From Promicromonospora sp. Populi (GTDB lineage: Bacteria; Actinomycetota; Actinomycetes; Actinomycetales; Cellulomonadaceae), in the NCBI RefSeq assembly GCF_041081105.1, contig NZ_CP163528.1, positions 1,488,001 through 1,552,000 of the forward strand: a stretch of 64,000 nt of DNA, written 5' to 3'. Of this stretch, positions 52,563 through 60,784 are shown in pieces. How positions within the stretch are numbered: position 1 is the first letter of the stretch; each line of letters begins with the position of its first letter. The notes beneath the pieces are model-generated. The model searched no databases. It was not told where the DNA came from and was given only the letters and a program-made list of their open reading frames with translations. Both the position numbers and the translations under genes were made by a program.

Positions 52563-53514
52563 AGAACGTGTGCCGGTACTCCGTCGGCGACGTCCCAAGG
52601 ATCCGGTGGAAGTGCAGGCGCAGATTGGCCGCGGTGCCGAGCCCGGCCCGGTGCGCGATCTGCTCCACGCTCAGGTCGCTGCGTTCCAGCAGCTCGCGCG
52701 CCAGGTCCACGCGCGCCCGGAGCACCCACTGCATCGGTGTGTAGCCGGTGTCCTCGACGAACCGCCGCGAGAAGGTGCGCGCCGAGACCCGCGCGTTGCG
52801 CGCGAGCCCGTCCAACGTCAGTTGCTCGGCCAGATGCGCCAGCGCCCACTCGCGCGTCTCGGCGAACAGGTCGCCGAGCGGCTCGGGCACGCTGCGGGGC
52901 ACGTACTGCGCCTGTCCCCCGCTGCGGTACGGCGCGGCCACTAGCCGCCGGGCCACGTGGTTGGACAGCCCGACGCCGTGGTCGCGCCGCACCAGGTGCA
53001 GGCACAGGTCGATGCCGGACGCCGCTCCCGCCGACGTCAGCACACCGCCCTCGTCGACGAACAGCACGTTCTCGTCCACCTGCACCCTTGGGTGCCGCTC
53101 CCGGAGCGCCTTGGTGTAGTGCCAGTGGGTGGTGGCTCGTTTGCCGTCGAGCAGACCAGTCGCCGCCAGTGCGAACGCCCCGGTCGAGATGGCAGCGAGC
53201 CGCGCACCCCGCGCGTGCGCGGCCTTCAGCGCGTCGACGACGACGGCGGGCGGGTCAGCGGCGGCCGGCGTCCGATACCCGGGGATGAAGATCGTGTCGG
53301 CACGCTGGAGCGCCGCCAGGCCCTCGGCCACGTGGTACGAGAGCCCGTCGCCGCCCGTCACGAGGCCCGGCGCCGCACCGCACACCCGCACCTCGTAGGG
53401 CATGCTCGGCCGGTTGGAGAACACCTGCGCAGGAATCCCGACGTCGAGCGGCTTGGCCCCCTCCAGCACCAGCACGGCGATCTGGTGATTCCTCTTCCGA
53501 CGCGCAGCGGTCAC
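52555..53514 (-). CDS. GlxA-family transcriptional regulator (DJ-1/PfpI plus AraC HTH)
   Basis: A 319-residue regulator: an N-terminal class I glutamine amidotransferase-like domain (about 10-175), where the usual Cys is replaced (AISTGAFALA), and a C-terminal AraC-type helix-turn-helix (about 210-315, LARNARVSARTFSRRFVEDTGYTPMQWV split over two helices). Ligand unknown; the GlxA group often senses small metabolites. Confidence 0.9.
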   Translation of the reverse strand: MTAARRKRNHQIAVLVLEGAKPLDVGIPAQVFSNRPSMPYEVRVCGAAPGLVTGGDGLSYHVAEGLAALQRADTIFIPGYRTPAAADPPAVVVDALKAAHARGARLAAISTGAFALAATGLLDGKRATTHWHYTKALRERHPRVQVDENVLFVDEGGVLTSAGAASGIDLCLHLVRRDHGVGLSNHVARRLVAAPYRSGGQAQYVPRSVPEPLGDLFAETREWALAHLAEQLTLDGLARNARVSARTFSRRFVEDTGYTPMQWVLRARVDLARELLERSDLSVEQIAHRAGLGTAANLRLHFHRILGTSPTEYRHTFSA

Positions 53515-53644
53515 ACGACGGATCCTAGGCAGGTCCTGGGCAGGCTCGGCCGTGTATCCCCGCCCGGACCGGTCGCTCCCTACGACCGTAGGAGCGCGCC
53601 GGACCTGACGCGCACGGATCAGGTTCAGTCAAAGGAGACAACCC

Positions 53645-54094
53645 ATGAGATTCAGCCGACCCATCGCCGTCGTGATCGGGGCGCTCGCCGCCCTCACTCT
53701 CCTGGCGACGCCCGCGAGCGCCGAGTCGTTCGGGCCGATCAAGTCGTCGTGCTCCGGCACCTTGAGAGCGACGTGGCAACTCACCGACGGCGGCGTGTCG
53801 CTCGGCCGGACCGAGCTCTGGTACTCGTCTGTCAGCGGTGGCCAGAACTGTGTGATCACGTACAACTACCTGACCGGTAGCGTGCCGACGGGGGTCTCGC
53901 TCTGGGTCGACGACAACAACAACCGGGTGCTCGACAGCGGCGACCGCAACTCCTACGACTACGACACCTACGCGTCGTACGCCGGCGCGTCGTACCGGAA
54001 CAGCACGGACGGCCACTGTGTGATGGTCAAGGGCGAGGTGTCGGGCCAGGGGTACTACGACAGCTTCGTGACCGGCTGGCGCAACTGCGGCTGA
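53645..54094 (+). CDS. Secreted protein of unknown function (149 aa)
   Basis: A signal peptide (about 1-26, ending in ATPASA) and a mature beta-rich part with four Cys and a Tyr-rich stretch (RNSYDYDTYASYAGASYRN); two disulfides are likely. Family not recognised. AAAGGAG precedes the ATG. A strong hairpin follows the gene. Confidence 0.75.
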   Translation: MRFSRPIAVVIGALAALTLLATPASAESFGPIKSSCSGTLRATWQLTDGGVSLGRTELWYSSVSGGQNCVITYNYLTGSVPTGVSLWVDDNNNRVLDSGDRNSYDYDTYASYAGASYRNSTDGHCVMVKGEVSGQGYYDSFVTGWRNCG

Positions 54095-54146
54095 ACCACG
54101 GTTCGCTGACGCCGGACTCCGCGAGGCCGGTACACAGCGTCAGATA

Positions 54147-54184
54147 CGAGGACCCCGACCCGCCGGAGCGGGCCGGGGTCCTCG
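54147..54184. terminator. Terminator after the secreted protein gene
   Basis: A 17-bp stem with one mismatch (CGAGGACCCCGACCCGC against GCGGGCCGGGGTCCTCG), loop CGGA, followed by GTATTTCG. It can serve both the plus-strand gene and the minus-strand toxin gene. Confidence 0.75.
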
Positions 54185-54194
54185 GTATTTCGTA

Positions 54195-54569
54195 TCAGCG
54201 GTGGTTCTTGATCGTCTCGTTCGGATGCCCGGTGACGACGCGCTCCAGCAGCACGAGCCCCGGTTCTTTGGATCCCTTGGCCGACGGGACGACGACGTAC
54301 CAGATGCGGCCGCCGCTGGTCGGCTTGTACTGCCACCGGTCGTGGTCCAGTCCGTCGATGCGGACGACGCTCAGTTCACCGGCGAGGTGATAGCAGGCTG
54401 CTCCATGCTCCAACGGCGTCCTGGTAAGAAAGTCCCAGGCGTCAACGGCAGCGTTTCGTGCGGTTGCCAAGAGGTCCTGCCAACCCTTCTCGGCATCCCG
54501 CGTTGCGAATCGAATCGCGAACTCCGCCCTCTTGAGCGGCCTTTCCAGGTTCCCCCTGCTCTTTGCCAT
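54195..54569 (-). CDS. Putative type II toxin (RelE/ParE-like)
   Basis: A 124-residue basic protein. FATRDAEKGWQDLLATAR, then WDFLTRTP, a basic central strand region (WQYKPTSGGRIWYVVV) and LVLLERVVTGHPNETIKNHR-type end match the pattern of RelE-like mRNA interferases. Starts two bases after the stop of the antitoxin gene. Confidence 0.65.
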   Translation of the reverse strand: MAKSRGNLERPLKRAEFAIRFATRDAEKGWQDLLATARNAAVDAWDFLTRTPLEHGAACYHLAGELSVVRIDGLDHDRWQYKPTSGGRIWYVVVPSAKGSKEPGLVLLERVVTGHPNETIKNHR

Positions 54570-54571
54570 CG

Positions 54572-55018
54572 TCAGGGGCGCTCCACGTTCACCGACTCAT
54601 CGAGCCAGGTCAGATCGTCACCGGTGCCACGCGGCATCCCCTCCGCGTAAGCCTCCGCGGTGCCCTCCCACCGGCGAAACTCGTCCAGGAGCGCCTGGTA
54701 GGCGCCGAGCTCAGCAGCGCTCCACACGAGGCGGTCCATCTCGGCCGCGAACTGCGCCCGCTCGCCGTCGGAGAACAGCGCAACCCACGCAAACGTGTCC
54801 TTCAGACCGTCCGCCATCGCCCCCTTCGCCGCGAGCGCCGACCGCATGATGCGGCTCGCCAGCCCGATGCCCTCCTCGAGGAACTCGAGGTCGCCTGCTC
54901 GCATCATCACGAGGTCCGCTGCGTCACGCCTGGTGATGCGCACGGTCCCGTTCTCGACCATCGCTATGACGTCCTTCGGAGTCCGAAGGAGCTCCGTGAG
55001 TGTCGCCGTCCTTTTCAT
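54572..55018 (-). CDS. Putative antitoxin (Phd-like)
   Basis: A 148-residue acidic protein. The first about 55 residues resemble Phd/YefM antitoxins (TLTELLRTPKDVIAMVENG, RITRRDAADLVMM); the long C-terminal helix-rich part would bind the toxin. It is the first gene of the pair. Longer than the usual 80-100 residues. Confidence 0.65.
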   Translation of the reverse strand: MKRTATLTELLRTPKDVIAMVENGTVRITRRDAADLVMMRAGDLEFLEEGIGLASRIMRSALAAKGAMADGLKDTFAWVALFSDGERAQFAAEMDRLVWSAAELGAYQALLDEFRRWEGTAEAYAEGMPRGTGDDLTWLDESVNVERP

Positions 55019-55032
55019 ACGACCAAGCCTAC

Positions 55033-55048
55033 TCTGATGTTTATCAGA
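55033..55048. promoter_or_regulatory. Antitoxin operator candidate
   Basis: TCTGAT-GTTT-ATCAGA, a perfect six-base inverted repeat 15 bases before the antitoxin start in an AT-rich patch, as expected of an autoregulatory site. Confidence 0.5.
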
Positions 55049-55129
55049 TGTCGACGAGACTCCCTCACATGGATGACGGCAAGAGCCCGGCCCGCCGAAG
55101 CGGACCGGGCTCCTCCAGTCACCGGGTGC

Positions 55130-56683
55130 TCACCGCACCGGGGCGCCCGGCCCCAGCGGGATGCCTAGGGCCCACCAGGCGAAGAACAGCGCCGTCCAGG
55201 CGATCGTCATGCAGACCGCGAGCGGCAGCGTGTACGACGCGAGGGTGCCGATGCCGGCGTTCTTCCGATACCGCTGGAGGAAGCCGAGCGCCATGATGAA
55301 GTACGGGCTCATCGGCGTGATGGCGGTCGACCCGGAGTCAGCGATGCGGAACAGCGCCTGCGTGGTCTCGGCGGGCACGTCCAGCAGCATCAGCATCGGC
55401 ACGACGACGGGTGCCGCGATGGCCCACATCGCCGAACCGCTGGTCACGAGCACGTTGACCAGGGACAGCAGCGCGAGGATCGCCAGGAACACCACCCAGA
55501 TCGGCACACCGCTGGTCTCCAGCGCCTCCGCCGAGTTCACGGCGATGACGTCGCCGATGTGGGTCCAGTCGAAGTACGCCAGGAACTGGGCGATGGCGAA
55601 GAACAGCACCAGCACGGGCGCCATCTGGCGCACGCCCTCGGCCATGAGCTTCGGCACGTCGCCCGCCTTGGTGATCGCCCCCGACCGCCACCCGTACACG
55701 ATGCCGACCAGGGCGAACAGCACGGCCACGATGGCCGCGATCCCGTCCAGGAACGGCGACTCGGTCAGGCTCCCGTTCTCCCCGCGCAGCGGGGACGACG
55801 GCGGCAGCACCACCGCGACGACCACCAGGATCGCGCCCAGGCCGGACAGCAGCGCAGCGCGCAGCGCGGACCGGTCACGCGGCGAGAGCTCGAGGCCCTC
55901 GACGTCTTCCAGGTCCGCGTCCGGGTCGGCGCCGAGGTCGGGGCGCTTGGCCAGGACCAGGTTCGTGACCAGGGTGATCACGATCGCCAGCAGCAGCGAG
56001 GACCCGATGTTGAAGTACCAGTTGCTGACCGGCGAGATGTACGCCGTCGGGTCGATGATCCGCGCGGCCTCCGTGGTGATGCCCGCGAAGATCGCGTCGT
56101 TCGGCGTCGGGATCGGGCTCGCGTCGTACCCGGAGGCGATGGACGTGTAGGCCACGACGACGCCGAGGATCGGCGACTTGCCGACCGCCCGGAAGGCGAG
56201 CCCGCCCAGCGGCACCAGGATGATGTACGCGGCGGCGCTCGCGACGTGCGAGACGGTGCCGGCGAACGCGACGGCGAAGACGACCCAGCCGACCGGCACG
56301 CGGGACACGGAGACCTTCATGGCCGCCGACAGGAAGCCGGTGCGCTCCGCGATCGCGACACCCATGATGACGGCGACGATGGTGCCCATCGGGCCGAACG
56401 TGGCGAAGTTGTCGATGGCCGTCGAGACGGCCATGGCGAGCCCTTCACCGCTGAGCAGGTTCTGGACCACCACCTCCTCGCCATCGGCCGGGGAGATCAC
56501 GGAGACACCCGCGGCGGCAAGTGCGGCGCTGGTCACGCCGAGGATCGCCGCGAGGAGCCAGAACAGCCAGAACGGGTGGGGCAGGGCGTTGCCGATGCGC
56601 TCGACGACGGCGAGCGCCCGCAGCACGCGGGGCAGGCGGTCCGGCTCGGTGCCGGGAGCCGCCGGGTTGGACGTGGTGGTCAT
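55130..56683 (-). CDS. AbgT-family transporter
   Basis: A 517-residue membrane protein with about a dozen hydrophobic segments and the family's sequences SGYDASPIPTPNDA and DSGSTAITPMSPYF. Escherichia AbgT imports p-aminobenzoyl-glutamate, others export sulfonamides. Its ATG overlaps the stop of the esterase gene by four bases (ATGA), so the two form one operon. Confidence 0.92.
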   Translation of the reverse strand: MTTTSNPAAPGTEPDRLPRVLRALAVVERIGNALPHPFWLFWLLAAILGVTSAALAAAGVSVISPADGEEVVVQNLLSGEGLAMAVSTAIDNFATFGPMGTIVAVIMGVAIAERTGFLSAAMKVSVSRVPVGWVVFAVAFAGTVSHVASAAAYIILVPLGGLAFRAVGKSPILGVVVAYTSIASGYDASPIPTPNDAIFAGITTEAARIIDPTAYISPVSNWYFNIGSSLLLAIVITLVTNLVLAKRPDLGADPDADLEDVEGLELSPRDRSALRAALLSGLGAILVVVAVVLPPSSPLRGENGSLTESPFLDGIAAIVAVLFALVGIVYGWRSGAITKAGDVPKLMAEGVRQMAPVLVLFFAIAQFLAYFDWTHIGDVIAVNSAEALETSGVPIWVVFLAILALLSLVNVLVTSGSAMWAIAAPVVVPMLMLLDVPAETTQALFRIADSGSTAITPMSPYFIMALGFLQRYRKNAGIGTLASYTLPLAVCMTIAWTALFFAWWALGIPLGPGAPVR

Positions 56684-57771
56684 GACGACACCCCCAGCCC
56701 AGCGCGCTCGCAGACGAACCGGGTGGGCAGCCGCTCGTCGCGCAGGAAGTCCCACATCACCTCGTGGGCCTCGATGCTGTGCGTGGCGTACCCGCCGCCG
56801 GAGTAGCTGTCCTCCCCCGGCCAGGTGTGGCCGCCGCCGAGCACCGCCACGTGCGTCACCTCGGCGCCGTCGTCGCAGCGGGTCCAGCTCGACGTGGTCA
56901 CGTCGAACGCCGTCTCCTCGACCCGCGGCCGCACGCGGCAGTCGTTGCGCTCGACCCAGCCGCCGACCCAGTCCTGGATGGCCGGCAGCCCGCGATCGGC
57001 GTCGCCGTCGTACGGGATGGTGGCGTCCTGCGTGCCATGGAAGCTGATCACCGGCACGGGACGTTCCGGGTCGCAGTCCGGGTGCCCGGTGCCGTAGAGC
57101 GCGGCCGCGACCGGTGCGATCGCCGCGATCCGGTCGGAGAGCTCGCACGCGAGGATCCCGGTGAAGCCCGCGCCGTTGGACTTGCCGGTCGCGTACACGC
57201 GCCGCGGGTCCACGCACAGCTCGGACTCGAGCGTGTCCAGCAGGTCGTTCGTGTAGGCGACGTCGTCGACCCCGGGCGCCGAGTAGGGCGCGCCCTCCCA
57301 GGCCTGCCGGTCGCCGTCGCCGGTGCCGATCACGCCGTTGCCGTAGGCCACGATCGCGGGCAGGGCGTCCAGCCCCGAGAACGCCTCGGTGCCGGCGCCC
57401 GTGTTGCCGCGGCCGTGGAACACCAGCACGACGGGCCAGGCGCGGTCGCTGCGGTACCCGTCGGGCAGGTGCAGCTGGACGGTGCGCTCGCGCCCGTCGC
57501 TGGTCAGCGTGCGCAGCACGCTGCTCCCGGGCTCCTGGCCCGGGTCGGTCCCGCAGCCCTCGGACCGGCCGAGGGCCTGGATCGTGCTGCCCGACGGCGA
57601 TGTCGCGGCGTCGGGCAGCACGGGTATCGCGGACGCCGAGGTGGCGCCGATGGGTCCGGCCAGGCCGGGGACCGCCAGCGCCAGGGCGGTGAGCAGCGCC
57701 GCACGGCGGCCGGGCCGGCGTCTGGCACCTCCGGGGCCGGCGTGGGCGGGTGATGCTGTCGTCGTTGACAT
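56680..57771 (-). CDS. Secreted PHB-depolymerase-like esterase (LpqC type)
   Basis: A 363-residue secreted alpha/beta hydrolase. Signal peptide about 1-50 with a twin-arginine-like RRPGRRAA; nucleophile Ser in GKSNGAGF; Asp in FHGTQDATIPYDG; His in GGGHTWPGE. Family members hydrolyse polyhydroxyalkanoates, feruloyl or acetyl esters. ATG at 57771 with GAAAGGA. Its coupling to AbgT suggests uptake of the released product. Confidence 0.85.
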   Translation of the reverse strand: MSTTTASPAHAGPGGARRRPGRRAALLTALALAVPGLAGPIGATSASAIPVLPDAATSPSGSTIQALGRSEGCGTDPGQEPGSSVLRTLTSDGRERTVQLHLPDGYRSDRAWPVVLVFHGRGNTGAGTEAFSGLDALPAIVAYGNGVIGTGDGDRQAWEGAPYSAPGVDDVAYTNDLLDTLESELCVDPRRVYATGKSNGAGFTGILACELSDRIAAIAPVAAALYGTGHPDCDPERPVPVISFHGTQDATIPYDGDADRGLPAIQDWVGGWVERNDCRVRPRVEETAFDVTTSSWTRCDDGAEVTHVAVLGGGHTWPGEDSYSGGGYATHSIEAHEVMWDFLRDERLPTRFVCERAGLGVSS

Positions 57772-57880
57772 GCGAGTCCTTTCGAAAATCCTGCCCACGG
57801 GTGCGGGCATGACGGATCAGGCGCCTGGGGGGCCAGGTGCGTCGGGGGGTAGGGAAAAGATGTGCAGGTTTCGGGCGCCG

Positions 57881-58648
57881 CTACGCGGCTAGCCACTCCT
57901 CCAGAAAGTTCGTGATCCGGCCGACGACGGCCTTCACGATCGCGGCGCCGTCCTCCGCGGTGGCGCGGCGGGGGTCGCCGAGCACACCGTTGGGGCTGAG
58001 CCGGTCGTACGGGAGGGTGAGCGCGGGCTGCGCGTGGTGGCGCGCCGTCCGGGAGACGTCGTCGAGCTGGTCCGGGGTGGTGGTGCCCGGCTCGAGGCGG
58101 TCGGTGTGCACCAGGTGCGGTGCGATGTGCAGCATCTGCGCGGTCTCGGCCTCACCCGAGTGCCCGGACACCGCGCTCGGCCGCATGGCGGCCACGGCGT
58201 CACCCGCCAGCGCGGTCAGGGGCGACCACGCGAGCTGGATCCCCGGGTGCGAGACAAGCAGGTCCTGCGCCACCGTGGTCAGCGTCGCGTTGTTGCCGCC
58301 ATGCCCGGTGACCACCAGGAACCGGGTCCAGCCGTGCCGGTGCAGGCTCGTCACGTACTCGCGCACGACGGCGGCGAACGTGCCCGTCGTCAGGGTCACC
58401 GTGCCGGGGAACGCCATGTGGTGCGGGGAGACCCCCACGGGGATCGACGGCCCGACCACCACCCGGCCGGCCAGGTTCGAGGCGACCTCGGCCACCACGG
58501 CCTCGGCCCGCACCAGGTCGGTACCGAGCGCCATGCCCGGGCCGTGCTGCTCCAGCGCGCCCGCGGGGATCAGCACGATCGTGCCCCGCCCGACGGCGTC
58601 CGCGGCCTCCAGGGTGGTCATCTCCGCGAGGCGGTCCGGCGCGGTCAC
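57881..58648 (-). CDS. Creatininase-family amidohydrolase
   Basis: A 255-residue metal-dependent enzyme of the creatinine amidohydrolase family. Ligands: Glu33 and His35 in GALEQHGP, Asp44 in LGTD, VTGHGGNNA, and a late Glu in GHSGEAETAQ. Family members act on creatinine, formamides, or pterin-like and mycofactocin precursors; the substrate is not identifiable. Overlaps the GntR stop by four bases (GTGA). Confidence 0.88.
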   Translation of the reverse strand: MTAPDRLAEMTTLEAADAVGRGTIVLIPAGALEQHGPGMALGTDLVRAEAVVAEVASNLAGRVVVGPSIPVGVSPHHMAFPGTVTLTTGTFAAVVREYVTSLHRHGWTRFLVVTGHGGNNATLTTVAQDLLVSHPGIQLAWSPLTALAGDAVAAMRPSAVSGHSGEAETAQMLHIAPHLVHTDRLEPGTTTPDQLDDVSRTARHHAQPALTLPYDRLSPNGVLGDPRRATAEDGAAIVKAVVGRITNFLEEWLAA

Positions 58649-59361
58649 GGTGCCTCCTGCCCGACGGCGCCCGCGGTGCCGGCGTCATCGAAGTCAGCCG
58701 CCTCCAGCGACTCCCGGATGGTCGTCAGGTGCGCCCGCGTCAACCGCTCGGCGGCCGCGCCGTCGCCGTCGCGCACCGCACCGAGGATCTCCAGGTGCTC
58801 GGCATGGTCCCGCTGCCGGTCGTCGTACCGGAACCGGATCTCCGTCTGTTCGGTGGCACGCACGTGCAGCAGCGCCTCGACGGTCTCGCGCAGCAGGCCG
58901 TTGCCCGACGCCGCGGCCAGCTCCACGTGGAAGTTCAGCGCCGGGCGATGGCCGTGCACCGGGGGCTGCAGCGCCGTGGCCGTTGCGGCCTCCAGACGCT
59001 GCAGCCCCCCGGCGTCGCGGGCGCTCGCGGCCAGGGCGGCGATCCCGGGCTCGATGACCAGGCGGGCCTGGACGAGCTCGATCACCGACGAGCGGGTGAT
59101 GTGCGGCCGGTGCGGGTTGGCCAGCACCGACCGCTCCAGGCCCGGCCCGATGTAGGTGCCCGAGCCGTGCCGCAGCTCGACCACGCCGGTGGCCTCCAGC
59201 CGGCGCAGGGCCTCCCGGACGGTCGGGGTAGTGACGGCGAACCGCTTGGCCAGGTCGCGGGAGGACTCGAGCACGTCGCCCGGTCCGAGGCTCTCGGAGC
59301 GGATCAGCTGGACTATGTCGTCCGCGAGCTGCTCGGAGAAGGAGGCTCTACCTTGAGTCAT
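58645..59361 (-). CDS. GntR/FadR-family transcriptional regulator
   Basis: A 238-residue regulator with a winged helix (IRSESLGPGDVLESSRDLA, TPTVREALRRLEATGVV) and an FCD domain with metal-type His ligands (FHVELAAASGN). First gene of a two-gene transcript with the creatininase-like enzyme. No Shine-Dalgarno precedes the ATG, and the operator-like repeat lies directly upstream, so the mRNA may start near the ATG. Confidence 0.88.
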   Translation of the reverse strand: MTQGRASFSEQLADDIVQLIRSESLGPGDVLESSRDLAKRFAVTTPTVREALRRLEATGVVELRHGSGTYIGPGLERSVLANPHRPHITRSSVIELVQARLVIEPGIAALAASARDAGGLQRLEAATATALQPPVHGHRPALNFHVELAAASGNGLLRETVEALLHVRATEQTEIRFRYDDRQRDHAEHLEILGAVRDGDGAAAERLTRAHLTTIRESLEAADFDDAGTAGAVGQEAP

Positions 59362-59364
59362 GGA

Positions 59365-59381
59365 AAGTGACTAAATCACTT
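59365..59381. promoter_or_regulatory. Operator candidate AAGTGA-CTAAA-TCACTT
   Basis: A perfect six-base inverted repeat with a five-base AT-rich spacer, FadR-like in shape, four bases before the GntR start and overlapping the stop codon of the FAD monooxygenase gene. Probable autoregulation site. Confidence 0.55.
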
Positions 59382-60614
59382 GATGAATCTCCCGTCAAGG
59401 CTGAGGGAGTAGTCCGGGAGGTCGATCGAGTCCACCGCCTTGTCCAGGCCGCCCATCATCAGCTTGGCCACCGGGGTCTTGAGCAGCACCACCATCGTCG
59501 CCATGCGAGCCTGGAGCTCGAACCTCGTCGGCGGCAGGAATCCGCGCGCGCCGCCCGGGATCTGCTTCATGTTCAGCGCGGCATACGGGCGCACCTTCGC
59601 CTCGTACGCGGCGAAGGCGGCCGCGGGGTCGCCGTCGGCCCGGGCGAGCTCGCCGGCCAGCACGTACGCCCCCACCAGCGCCAGCGAGGTGCCCATCCCC
59701 GCCGAGCCCGCCGTGCAGGCGTCCCCCAGGAGCGCGACCCGCCCGCGGTGCCACGACTCCACCTCGATCTTCACGTGCCGGTCGAAGTAGAAGTCGTCGG
59801 CGCGCCACATGGCGTCCAGCAGGCGCGGCACCTCCCAGCCCTCGCCGGCCAGGACGTCGGCGACTATCCGCTTCTGCCCGGCGATGTCGCGCCGGTCGTG
59901 GTCCACCGGAGCGCCCGCGAAGTGCACCATCCCGCGCGCGCCGCCGTGCGCCGGGTACAGCAGGACGTTGCGCCCGCCGACGCCGTTGCCCTTCGGCATC
60001 GAGTACATCAGCTCCCAGCCGTCCAGGCCCCAGGAGTCGCGCCCGGCCGCGTGCGCCGGCTCGGCGGTGAACACGGCCCGGTGGTACCCGGAGTCGACGG
60101 CGCGCCACGCGCCGGCGAAGGCCAGGCGGCGCGTGGTCGAGAAGACGCCGTCCGCCCCGACGACGGCGTCGAACCGCCGGGGTGCGGACCGCTCGAAGGT
60201 GACCGCTACGCTGTCGGACAGCTGCTCGAGCGCCGTGATCGTGTCGTCATAGACGTACTCCACCCCCTCGGTGGCGTCCATGATGATCCGCATCAGGTCG
60301 CCGCGGAGGATCTCGATGTCGGCGATCACGCCGCCGGAGTGGCCGAACAGCTCGGCCGGCATCTCGGCCCGGCGCCGGCCTGCCGCGTCGAGGTAGGCGA
60401 GCCCGCGCACCCCGGTGTGGGCGGCGCGCACCTGGTCGATGATGCCCATCCGGTCCAGGACGGTCCGGGCGGCGCCGCGCACGTCGATGCCCTGGCCACC
60501 CGGCCTGGGTCCGGGCGCGCGCTCGACGACCGTCACGTCGACGCCGTAGCGGCGGAGCCAGAAGGCGAGGGCGGGTCCGGCGACGCTGGCGCCGGAGATG
60601 AGGACGTGGGTCAT
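59376..60614 (-). CDS. FAD-dependent aromatic monooxygenase-like protein
   Basis: A 412-residue flavoprotein hydroxylase: dinucleotide loop GASVAGPALA (near residue 7), GADGVFSTTR, and GDACTAGSAGMG in the GD motif. Family includes tetracycline-type and phenolic hydroxylases. ATG at 60614 with AGGGAG; the longer frame is not supported. Divergent from a GntR-TetR regulator that likely controls it. Confidence 0.9.
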   Translation of the reverse strand: MTHVLISGASVAGPALAFWLRRYGVDVTVVERAPGPRPGGQGIDVRGAARTVLDRMGIIDQVRAAHTGVRGLAYLDAAGRRRAEMPAELFGHSGGVIADIEILRGDLMRIIMDATEGVEYVYDDTITALEQLSDSVAVTFERSAPRRFDAVVGADGVFSTTRRLAFAGAWRAVDSGYHRAVFTAEPAHAAGRDSWGLDGWELMYSMPKGNGVGGRNVLLYPAHGGARGMVHFAGAPVDHDRRDIAGQKRIVADVLAGEGWEVPRLLDAMWRADDFYFDRHVKIEVESWHRGRVALLGDACTAGSAGMGTSLALVGAYVLAGELARADGDPAAAFAAYEAKVRPYAALNMKQIPGGARGFLPPTRFELQARMATMVVLLKTPVAKLMMGGLDKAVDSIDLPDYSLSLDGRFIK

Positions 60615-60647
60615 GGCTGCTCCCTGGTTCGAGTGGTGCGCTGGTGT

Positions 60648-60664
60648 CTCGTACACCGTACGAG
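60648..60664. promoter_or_regulatory. Operator candidate CTCGTAC-ACC-GTACGAG
   Basis: A perfect seven-base inverted repeat in the promoter region of the monooxygenase gene, 34 bases before its ATG. TAGTGCAC (60703-60710) and its inverse GTGCACTA (60763-60770) occur nearby, a second possible site type for the hybrid regulator. Confidence 0.5.
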
Positions 60665-60784
60665 CCGTCCTATGCTGGGCAAAGCACCGGCTAGTGCGCC
60701 AGGTAGTGCACCGGACTGGCCGCCGTTGCGGTACGTGGAACGCACTGCTTGAGCCCGCCGAGTGCACTAGTACAGGGAGCCAGG

